DNA of 5,175 nt. Origin: Sphingobacteriaceae bacterium. Lineage in GTDB: Bacteria; Bacteroidota; Bacteroidia; B-17B0; Aurantibacillaceae. The stretch's first letter is position 1. Each line of letters begins with the position of its first letter. Both the position numbers and the translations under genes were made by a program. The DNA lies in the NCBI GenBank assembly GCA_025360355.1, contig JANYCL010000246.1, forward strand, positions 1 to 5,175. Reading direction: 5' to 3'. The notes under the pieces were generated by a model. It saw nothing but the letters and a program-made list of their open reading frames with translations. It made no database searches and was not told the origin of the DNA. Of this stretch, positions 1 to 5,090 are shown in pieces.

Positions 1-194
1 CGCACTTTATAGCCCAGATGAATTAAATAACGGTAAATTATATCAAACGAAATAAAAGTGCGGCAATTGCCTAAATGTACATCGCTGTAAACAGTTGGTC
101 CGCAAACATACATCCCAACAAAAGGAGGATCTAGCGGCGTAAATTTTTCTTTTTTACGGGTAAGCGTATTATATAAGTGCAGATTGTGATCCAT
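1..194 (-). CDS. cysS: Cysteinyl-tRNA synthetase, N-terminal part (cut by window edge)
   Basis: Class I aminoacyl-tRNA synthetase that charges tRNA-Cys with cysteine in the cytoplasm. Only the first 64 codons are present; the 3' part lies beyond position 1. The start is the ATG at 194-192, giving MDHNLHLYNTLTRKKEKF, which matches the usual CysRS opening (short lead, then a YNTLTRKKE-like segment). Residues 27-34 read GMYVCGPT; the Cys at 31 is the first zinc/cysteine-binding ligand of the family. The class I 'HIGH' signature appears as HLGN at residues 40-43, followed by CRTFISFD, where the family has an RTF/AFD-like stretch. Residues 55-64 (RYLIHLGYKV) match the conserved RYLxxLGYKV segment. 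No TAnnTTTG box is visible in the 37 bases between the start and the upstream terminator, so its promoter is unclear. The identification is strong despite the short length; the KMSKS region cannot be seen. Confidence 0.93.
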   Translation of the reverse strand, partial: MDHNLHLYNTLTRKKEKFTPLDPPFVGMYVCGPTVYSDVHLGNCRTFISFDIIYRYLIHLGYKV

Positions 195-231
195 AATTAA
201 TAAGAGTATAAAGGAATGAATAAATAAAGAC

Positions 232-258
232 AAAAAAAAGACGGCTTAGCCGTCTTTT
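232..258 (-). terminator. Rho-independent terminator of the first MORN-repeat gene
   Basis: On the minus strand, 21 bases after the TGA stop at 282-280, there is a 10-bp perfect stem (AAAAGACGGC paired with GCCGTCTTTT, + strand 236-245 with 249-258) around a 3-base loop. It runs into eight T residues (A232-A239 on the + strand). It separates the MORN gene from cysS. The outer A/T pairs make the stem partly bidirectional, but no + strand gene ends here. Confidence 0.88.
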
Positions 259-279
259 AATTAATATTATGAATTACGA

Positions 280-1161
280 TCAATTTTCAATAGGAGTATC
301 GCCTGCATACACGCCGTTTTTATAAACTGCTATGCGTTCGAGGATACCATTGTAATCGTAGAGATAAGCTTTTCCATCCATTAAGCGGTTATCTTTAAAA
401 ATACCATCTTTAGTTACCTGTTTATTTTTGTTGTAAAGAGTGAATTTGCCATTTAATATCATTGGTGCTTTAGCATCTGCTACTTTTTCGTCTTTTTCAA
501 CTACAGCTTTAGGAGCATTAGAAGCTTCTACTTTTTTAACAGCAGTTTCACTTTTAGCATCATAAGTTTTAATAGAAGCTACATCAACGTTACCATTGTT
601 ATATGTTTTTTCTGCTTTCAGTTTTCCGTCTTCGTAATATTCTTTTATAACGCCGGTCTCTTTACCTTCTTTAAAATTTCCCTGTACTGCAACTTGTCCG
701 TTCTCGTATTTATAAGTTTGCTGACCATCGCGTTTGCCGCCTTCGTTAAATTTAAATTCGTGCTGTACTTCGCCGTTAGCGTAATATTGTTTCATTTCAC
801 CAACCCAACGGTTATTTTTCCAATTTCCTTCTTCCTGCACTTTTCCGTTCTCGTGATACATGATAGCGTAACCATCAGGACGGCCATTTATATAAGTAAC
901 TTTATTTTTTGCATTGCCATTACAAAAATACTGAACCCAAATATCTGTTTTGCGGTTCTCTCTGTATTTTCCTTCTTCAACTTTTTGAGTTGGTTGATAA
1001 CACTCACCTTGTTTTTCTTTCCCGAATACGATCCACTTGCCTTGTTTTTTTCCGGCACCATCTACCCAATTAGTAGTATCCTTACCTTTAATAATTGGCT
1101 GCGCTTGCGCATGAAGCAAAGTGCAAAAGAAAAATAATATAGGGATGAATAAACTTTTCAT
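280..1161 (-). CDS. Secreted MORN_2-repeat protein, paralog A
   Basis: A 293-residue exported protein of unknown cellular role. Residues 1-20 form a Sec signal peptide: Lys at 2, a hydrophobic Phe/Leu/Ile core, and an AQA cleavage site before Gln21. The mature part has about eight degenerate repeats of 22-27 residues of the MORN_2 kind, with the pattern G-x-x-x-x-Y-x-x-x-G-x-x-x-x-x-x-x-F/W-x-x-G-x-x. They lie near 41-70, 71-95, 96-119, 120-146, 147-169 and 170-191. A charged, repeat-free linker follows (about 195-233, rich in K, E, A and V), then two more units at 237-263 and 264-288. Cys54 and Cys80 are the only mature cysteines. Databases often label such proteins 'YwqK family antitoxin' from repeat similarity alone; nothing here supports an antitoxin role, and no toxin gene is adjacent. 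It is a tandem copy of the gene at 1308-2201. The start is fixed by the signal peptide. A cell-envelope or periplasmic location is inferred. Confidence 0.87.
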   Translation of the reverse strand: MKSLFIPILFFFCTLLHAQAQPIIKGKDTTNWVDGAGKKQGKWIVFGKEKQGECYQPTQKVEEGKYRENRKTDIWVQYFCNGNAKNKVTYINGRPDGYAIMYHENGKVQEEGNWKNNRWVGEMKQYYANGEVQHEFKFNEGGKRDGQQTYKYENGQVAVQGNFKEGKETGVIKEYYEDGKLKAEKTYNNGNVDVASIKTYDAKSETAVKKVEASNAPKAVVEKDEKVADAKAPMILNGKFTLYNKNKQVTKDGIFKDNRLMDGKAYLYDYNGILERIAVYKNGVYAGDTPIEN

Positions 1162-1166
1162 TATAC

Positions 1167-1197
1167 CAAATGTAGTGAACAGACATTACAATGTCAA
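1167..1197 (-). promoter_or_regulatory. Candidate Bacteroidota-type promoter of MORN paralog A
   Basis: On the minus strand, TACATTTG (1174-1167) matches the TAnnTTTG -7 element of Bacteroidota primary-sigma promoters. A TTG (1197-1195) lies 20 bases upstream, where the -33 element is expected. The last base of the -7 box is only 5 bases from the ATG, so transcription should begin at or within a few bases of the start codon, giving an almost leaderless message. Calling it a promoter is inference from consensus and position. Confidence 0.55.
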
Positions 1198-1256
1198 TAC
1201 CTATGATGAAAACTACACACAAATAATTAACTTATAATTAACACTTTGGTTAAAAG

Positions 1257-1283
1257 AAAAAAAGACGACATTCGTCGTCTTTT
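1257..1283 (-). terminator. Rho-independent terminator of the second MORN-repeat gene
   Basis: On the minus strand, 24 bases past the stop of the gene at 1308-2201, a 10-bp stem (AAAAGACGAC with GTCGTCTTTT, + strand 1260-1269 with 1274-1283) closes a 4-base loop and leads into seven T residues (A1257-A1263 on the + strand). Both arms match the terminator at 232-258 except for one base pair, which is changed on both sides so that pairing is kept. It lies between the two paralogs, so each should be transcribed separately. Confidence 0.87.
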
Positions 1284-1307
1284 AATATAAATTTGTCTAG
1301 GAAAATC

Positions 1308-2201
1308 TTAGTTTTCTACTTGTGTATCCCCAACGTAAACACCATTTTTATACACAGCGATGCGGCTTAAGATGCCATTATCATCATAAATGTAGGCTTT
1401 ACCATCCATTAAACGATTGTCTTTAAATACACCGTCTTTTGTAATTTGTTTGTTCTTGTTGTATAAAGTTGCTTGTCCGTTAAGAATCATTGGTCCTTTT
1501 GGTGTTACAGCTTCATTTGGTTTTTCATCTTTACTGATCACAACTTTCGGAGCATTCTCAGCAGGAACATCTGATTTTGGAACTAAAGGTTTGCTTGGCT
1601 GAAATTCTTTTATAGAACCAACATCAACATTACCATCAGCAAAATTCTTTTCCGCTTTTTTATCTCCGTTCTCGTAATATTCTTTTATAAGACCTGCTTC
1701 TTTACCGTTAGCGAAATTACCTTCTACAGCAACTTGTCCGTTATCGTAAAAATATTTTTGACCGCCATCACGTTTTCCATTCTCATTGAATTTGAATTCG
1801 TGTTGAACTTGTCCGTTATCGTAATATAATTTGTAATTACCTGTCCAGCGGTTTGCTTTCCAGTTTCCTTCTTCAGAAATTTTTCCGTTTTCGTGGTACA
1901 TGATTGCGTATCCATCAGGACGGCCGTTAACGAAGGTTAGTTTATTTTTCATATTACTATTGCAGTAATATTCTATCCACTGACCTGTTTTGCGATTATC
2001 GTTGTATTTACCTTCTTCAATTTTTTGTTCGGGCTGATAACAAGTGCCTGGTTTATGTTTACCTTTAATTACCCACTTACCTTGTTTTTTACCTTGAGCA
2101 TCCGTTAAGTTAGTGGTATCCTTACCATTTACCTCATAACCTTGAGATCGTACAAGGGAAACAGTATATAAAAAGACAATTATTAAAGTAAATTTCCTCA
2201 T
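1308..2201 (-). CDS. Secreted MORN_2-repeat protein, paralog B
   Basis: A 297-residue exported protein, the tandem partner of the gene at 280-1161. It begins with a Sec signal peptide (MRK, hydrophobic stretch 4-14, likely cleavage after VRS at residue 19 so that Gln20 leads the mature chain). Repeats align with paralog A without gaps up to residue 199. MORN_2-like units lie near 41-70, 71-95, 96-119, 120-146, 147-169 and 170-191. A Pro/Lys/Glu/Val-rich linker follows (about 200-237), four residues longer than in A. Two final units end in GDTQVEN, against GDTPIEN in A. By hand count, identity to A is 122/180 over residues 21-200 and 50/60 over the last 60, while the linker is divergent. Cys54 and Cys80 are conserved and are its only cysteines. 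No enzyme motif is visible. The function is unknown; a structural or binding role in the envelope is a guess. MORN_2 membership is judged from the repeat pattern, not a profile search. Confidence 0.87.
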   Translation of the reverse strand: MRKFTLIIVFLYTVSLVRSQGYEVNGKDTTNLTDAQGKKQGKWVIKGKHKPGTCYQPEQKIEEGKYNDNRKTGQWIEYYCNSNMKNKLTFVNGRPDGYAIMYHENGKISEEGNWKANRWTGNYKLYYDNGQVQHEFKFNENGKRDGGQKYFYDNGQVAVEGNFANGKEAGLIKEYYENGDKKAEKNFADGNVDVGSIKEFQPSKPLVPKSDVPAENAPKVVISKDEKPNEAVTPKGPMILNGQATLYNKNKQITKDGVFKDNRLMDGKAYIYDDNGILSRIAVYKNGVYVGDTQVEN

Positions 2202-2209
2202 TCTATAAT

Positions 2210-2217
2210 CAAATATA
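2210..2217 (-). promoter_or_regulatory. Candidate -7 promoter box of MORN paralog B
   Basis: TATATTTG on the minus strand (2217-2210) fits TAnnTTTG exactly and ends 8 bases before the ATG at 2201. It sits almost where the box of paralog A sits. No good TTG/TTTG -33 element is visible about 20 bases upstream. The predicted leader is only a few bases long. Confidence 0.45.
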
Positions 2218-2333
2218 GTAATATAATCTTTTAACGTTTTGGGCTTTTAGCTTAATAAGAGGTTTTAAACGATAAACCCCCCACAAACCTTTATACACCT
2301 AAGTTTTACGAGCAGTTTCTAAATATAGTTACA

Positions 2334-3290
2334 TTATTTGGAAACTAAATTTGTTAAGTTTTTTAACATGTTTTCCACCAAAAGGTTAAGATCATAATGC
2401 TCTTTCCATCCCCATTCGGTACGTGCGGTAGAATCTTCGATACTTGCAGGCCAGCTATCAGCAATTGGCTGTCTGAAATCGGGTTTATAGGTGATCTGGA
2501 AGTCAGGAATATGCTTTTTTATCTCGGCGGCTATTTCTTTAGGACTAAAACTCAATCCAGATAAATTATAACTAGTTCTGGTCTTGATCTTTTCGGCTGG
2601 GGCATGCATTAATTCGAGAGTTGCCCTTATGGCATCTTCCATGTGCATCATCGGTAAAGTGGTATTTTCCGACAAAAAACACTCGTATTTGCTGTTTTTT
2701 AGAGCTTCATAAAATATATGTACAGCATAATCGGTAGTTCCACCCCCGGGTGCCGATTTCCATCCAATTAAACCAGGGTATCTCAAGCTTCTTACATCAA
2801 CACCATGCTTATTAAAGTACCAATTACACCAGCCTTCACCTGCTTGTTTACTTATACCATAAACGGTTGAAGGTTCCATTATTGTATGTTGTGGGGTATT
2901 TATGCGGGGGGTTGTTGGTCCGAAAACCGCAATAGAACTTGGCCAGTATACCTTATTAATGTGTTTTTCTTTTGCGAGATCCAATACATTAAACAAGCCA
3001 TCCATATTCAGTTTCCATGCAAATGCAGGGTTTTGTTCTCCTGTTGCTGATAGTAAAGCCGCTAATAAATAAACCTGTTTTATTTGGTGTTTTTTAATGA
3101 TATCGAATAAGGCATTCTTATCTAAAATATCGAGTTTTTCAAAAGGATTTTCGGGTAAAGAAGGAATAGGTTTTAGATCGGAAATAATTATATTTTGCGA
3201 ACCATACATTGCGCTTAACGACAATGCCAGCTCAATGCCAATTTGCCCGGCGGCGCCTATAATTAGTACTTTTTGATTTGTCGTATCCAT
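2334..3290 (-). CDS. tdh: L-threonine 3-dehydrogenase, SDR type
   Basis: NAD-dependent oxidation of L-threonine to 2-amino-3-ketobutyrate, the first step of the threonine-to-glycine (plus acetyl-CoA) route. It is a cytoplasmic, extended short-chain dehydrogenase, unrelated to the zinc-containing E. coli Tdh. The 318-residue length is normal for the family. A Rossmann motif GAAGQIG lies at 12-18, with Asp38 ending strand 2, which fits NAD rather than NADP. LLAALLSATGEQNPAFAW (75-92) and WPSSIAVFGPTTPR (116-129, including the catalytic Ser) are close to known SDR threonine dehydrogenases such as the staphylococcal enzyme. The catalytic pair is Tyr144/Lys148 in STVYGISKQAGE. RYPGLI (170-175) and PGGGTTDYAV (181-190) form the substrate region, and ADSWPASI (277-284) the C-terminal signature. 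The partner kbl is not in the window. The gene diverges from trhO across 145 bases. A 132-base gap without a clear terminator separates its stop from MORN paralog B. Confidence 0.93.
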   Translation of the reverse strand: MDTTNQKVLIIGAAGQIGIELALSLSAMYGSQNIIISDLKPIPSLPENPFEKLDILDKNALFDIIKKHQIKQVYLLAALLSATGEQNPAFAWKLNMDGLFNVLDLAKEKHINKVYWPSSIAVFGPTTPRINTPQHTIMEPSTVYGISKQAGEGWCNWYFNKHGVDVRSLRYPGLIGWKSAPGGGTTDYAVHIFYEALKNSKYECFLSENTTLPMMHMEDAIRATLELMHAPAEKIKTRTSYNLSGLSFSPKEIAAEIKKHIPDFQITYKPDFRQPIADSWPASIEDSTARTEWGWKEHYDLNLLVENMLKNLTNLVSK

Positions 3291-3323
3291 GAGCTAGATC
3301 ACTTTTTTATAAAGGAATTAACG

Positions 3324-3331
3324 TACCTTTG
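3324..3331 (+). promoter_or_regulatory. Candidate -7 box of the trhO promoter
   Basis: TACCTTTG on the + strand fits TAnnTTTG. It directly abuts the opposite-strand box at 3332-3339. If used, transcription would begin near 3335 and give a leader of about 100 bases that contains the palindrome at 3353-3370. No clear TTG/TTTG is seen near 3300, so support rests on the box and its position only. Confidence 0.45.
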
Positions 3332-3339
3332 CAAACGTA
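3332..3339 (-). promoter_or_regulatory. Candidate -7 box of the tdh promoter
   Basis: TACGTTTG on the minus strand (3339-3332) fits TAnnTTTG and lies 41 bases before the tdh ATG, implying a leader of roughly 38 bases. The expected -33 position (about 3360-3363) falls inside the perfect palindrome at 3353-3370, where no TTG is present. A regulator bound there could therefore control tdh; that part is inference. Confidence 0.45.
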
Positions 3340-3352
3340 AATATAATTTTTG

Positions 3353-3370
3353 TCCCGATAGCTATCGGGA
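3353..3370. repeat. Perfect 18-bp palindrome in the tdh-trhO intergenic region
   Basis: TCCCGATAGCTATCGGGA is identical to its own reverse complement (9 + 9 bases, no spacer) and is GC-rich compared with the AT-rich DNA around it. It lies in the predicted trhO leader and at the -33 position of the predicted tdh promoter. It is not followed by a T run on either strand, so it is not a standard terminator. It could be an operator, an mRNA hairpin (with some central bases unpaired) or a dispersed intergenic palindrome. Confidence 0.8.
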
Positions 3371-3435
3371 TGCTGAATTTTAAAAAAATATTTACGGAAT
3401 TAATAATAGTATAACTTGCATTTATATCTATTAAA

Positions 3436-4497
3436 ATGAGTGAATTAAGAAATAGAATTGGAAAAGACGAACTCAAAAAACGTCTTAAAGAAGAATCCTT
3501 CAACCGGAAAACAATTTCGTTTTACCGTTATGTAAAAATTCAAAACCCTACCGAATTACGCGACCAACTTTTTAAACAATGGAACGATCTGAATTGTTTT
3601 GGACGCATTTATATTGCCACCGAAGGAATTAATGCGCAAATGAATGTACCCGAACATAACTGGGATGAATTCGAAAAACAATTAAATACTATAGCCGAAT
3701 TTAAAAATGTACCCCTGAAATTTGCGTTCGATGGCAACGGAAAATCATTTTACAAATTAGTAATTAAAGTAAAAGATAAAATTGTTGCTGATGGAATTAA
3801 AGATGAAGATTTTGATTCCTCTAACACTGGAATTTATTTAAATGCAGTACAATTTAACGATGCAGTTAACGATCCCAATACAATTGTGGTTGATATGCGC
3901 AATCATTATGAGAGCGAAGTTGGTCATTTTGATAGAGCTTATTGTCCGGATGCAGATACTTTCCGCGAAGAATTACCTCTAGTAGTTGAACATTTAAAAG
4001 GCAAGGAAGATAAAAAAATTGTAATGTATTGCACAGGTGGGATCCGTTGCGAAAAAGCAAGTGCATATTTAAAACATAAAGGATTTGAAGACGTTCATCA
4101 TTTGCAAGGCGGCATTATTCAATATGCAAAAGAAATTAAGGAACAAGGCTTGGAAAGCAAATTTAAAGGCATGAATTTTGTTTTTGATGAACGCATTGGC
4201 GAAAGGATAACAGATGATGTTTTATCTGATTGTCATCAATGTGGCAAGCCATGCGACCGCCATGTAAATTGTAAAAATGATGATTGTCATTTGTTATTTA
4301 TTCAATGTCCTGATTGTGAAGAAAGATCGAACGGATGTTGTACCCCTAAATGTATGGAAATAGCCGCCTTACCCATTGAGGAACAGCGCAAATTGCGGAA
4401 AGGAAGGATAAAAAATGGTCCAGAATGTTTATCTGTTTATAAAAGCCGTTTACGCCCAAAACTTTCCGAAATTATAAAAAAAGATATATCTTTATAG
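3436..4497 (+). CDS. trhO: tRNA uridine(34) hydroxylase TrhO (YceA family, rhodanese-type)
   Basis: Oxygen-dependent hydroxylation of U34 in the anticodon wobble position to 5-hydroxyuridine, in the cytoplasm. The 353-residue length is close to E. coli TrhO (about 350). Domains: an N-terminal ferredoxin-like part (about 1-110) with TISFYRY (26-32), FGRIYIATEGINAQ (55-68) and GKSFYKL (102-108); a rhodanese domain (about 128-235) with VDMRNHYESEVGHF (152-165) and the active-site loop YCTGGIRCEKA (198-208, Cys199 catalytic, Cys205 also conserved); and a cysteine-rich tail with CHQCGKPCD (266-274), NCKNDDCHLLFIQCPDC (278-294), CC (301-302) and Cys306. The tail is typical of the family and may bind metal; this is inferred. 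The ATG at 3436 is chosen because MSELRNRI aligns with the E. coli N-terminus. The leader is A-rich without a Shine-Dalgarno motif, as is usual in Bacteroidota. Nothing is truncated or unusual. Confidence 0.95.
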   Translation: MSELRNRIGKDELKKRLKEESFNRKTISFYRYVKIQNPTELRDQLFKQWNDLNCFGRIYIATEGINAQMNVPEHNWDEFEKQLNTIAEFKNVPLKFAFDGNGKSFYKLVIKVKDKIVADGIKDEDFDSSNTGIYLNAVQFNDAVNDPNTIVVDMRNHYESEVGHFDRAYCPDADTFREELPLVVEHLKGKEDKKIVMYCTGGIRCEKASAYLKHKGFEDVHHLQGGIIQYAKEIKEQGLESKFKGMNFVFDERIGERITDDVLSDCHQCGKPCDRHVNCKNDDCHLLFIQCPDCEERSNGCCTPKCMEIAALPIEEQRKLRKGRIKNGPECLSVYKSRLRPKLSEIIKKDISL

Positions 4498-4546
4498 GAC
4501 TCTTAAATCAGGTAAAAAAGGTTTAAGCGCATTTAAAAAAAGTAAC

Positions 4547-5086
4547 ATGAAAAAAGTTTTATTTCCTACAGTGTTCGTTTTAATGGCGACTTTATATTTT
4601 AGTTGCGCTAAAAAAAGAACGACAGTTGAATTTGATATTCCGTATTCATATTCTGTTGCGGTACCGAGCCAAACAATGAATACAACGATAACATTTACAA
4701 CTCCTGCTTATCCAACAAATATTAATGATGAACTGGCGAAAAACGGTACCAACGCAAATCTTGTTGGCGAAGTGAAATGTACAAGCTTTAAAATAGCTGC
4801 AACACCAACCACCGCTATAGGCCTTTCTTATATACGGTCAGCTAAGTTTTATATTAATGCAACTACTCTTCCTGAAATTCAACATTCTTTCATTTATAGT
4901 TCAGGTAACGATTCAATAAAACCGAGTGATGTTTCTACTGCGTTGAGTATAAACGACAGCAATCTTAAAAATCGCTTTATTGAGAATACCGTGTTTTATA
5001 AAGTAAAAATTGACACTCGCAGCAGCATGCCTGCAAGTACCATCACTGTAACTCAAAATATCCACGTTAAAGGTGTAAGCCAATAA
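4547..5086 (+). CDS. Putative lipoprotein of unknown function
   Basis: A 179-residue protein that I do not recognise. The N-terminus (KK at 2-3, hydrophobic 4-18, then YFSC at 17-20) looks like a lipoprotein signal peptide with Cys20 as the lipidated residue. Tyr at -3 and Phe at -2 are unusual for a lipobox, so plain secretion is possible. Residues after the Cys are AKKRTT, with no acidic cluster that would resemble a Bacteroidota surface-export signal, so facing the periplasm is more likely. The mature part is rich in Thr, Ser, Asn and Ile in alternating patterns, with no long hydrophobic helix, suggesting a small beta-sandwich. One further Cys lies at 78. It starts 49 bases after trhO, behind an A-rich leader, and ends 4 bases before hmgA, so co-transcription with hmgA is likely. 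No link to homogentisate metabolism can be read from its sequence. Confidence 0.82.
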   Translation: MKKVLFPTVFVLMATLYFSCAKKRTTVEFDIPYSYSVAVPSQTMNTTITFTTPAYPTNINDELAKNGTNANLVGEVKCTSFKIAATPTTAIGLSYIRSAKFYINATTLPEIQHSFIYSSGNDSIKPSDVSTALSINDSNLKNRFIENTVFYKVKIDTRSSMPASTITVTQNIHVKGVSQ

Positions 5087-5090
5087 CAAA

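Larger units (their letters stand above)
232..2217. repeat. Tandem gene duplication carrying promoter box and terminator
   Basis: Two consecutive units, about 232-1174 and 1257-2217, each hold in the same order a TAnnTTTG box next to the start codon, a signal-peptide MORN-repeat gene, and a GACG-stem terminator 21-24 bases after the stop. The two proteins are mostly collinear. This is best explained by an old tandem duplication of a whole transcription unit, followed by divergence to about 68-83% protein identity. Unit boundaries are approximate, because the intergenic sequence outside these elements no longer aligns by eye. Confidence 0.75.

Noticed and set aside
694..1137. A 147-codon open frame on the + strand inside MORN paralog A, with a hydrophobic predicted product
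   Set aside because: It is antisense to a clear signal-peptide repeat gene. The equivalent antisense region of paralog B is not open over a similar length, so the frame is not conserved. Hydrophobic shadows are expected opposite Lys/Glu/Asn-rich genes.
1417..1915. Short open frames on both strands inside MORN paralog B (1417-1602 + and 1724-1915 minus)
   Set aside because: Both are out-of-frame shadows of the repeat-encoding gene and have no counterpart in paralog A.
280..2201. Toxin-antitoxin system, as the common 'YwqK family antitoxin' label would suggest
   Set aside because: The label comes from MORN-type repeats only. Both proteins have signal peptides, and neither neighbour (tdh, cysS) is a toxin, so no TA module is supported.
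2202..2333. Possible tdh terminator in the gap between tdh and MORN paralog B
   Set aside because: Only a 5-bp GGTTT/AAACC stem (2261-2265 with 2274-2278) is visible, with no T run, which is too weak to call.
3318..3503. A 61-codon open frame on the minus strand across the trhO start and the intergenic region
   Set aside because: It overlaps the start of trhO in antisense and the predicted divergent promoters, shows no recognisable motif, and has the composition of a shadow of AT-rich DNA.
3866..4066. A 66-codon open frame on the minus strand inside trhO
   Set aside because: It is antisense to the strongly conserved rhodanese domain, and its sequence resembles nothing I recognise.
4480..4527. 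AT-only 14-bp palindrome at 4480-4493 overlapping the end of trhO, plus a 6-bp CTTAAA/TTTAAG stem at 4502-4527, considered as a trhO terminator
   Set aside because: The first lies inside the coding sequence and has only A/T pairs apart from one G-C pair per arm; the second is short with a 14-base loop. Neither is followed by a T run.
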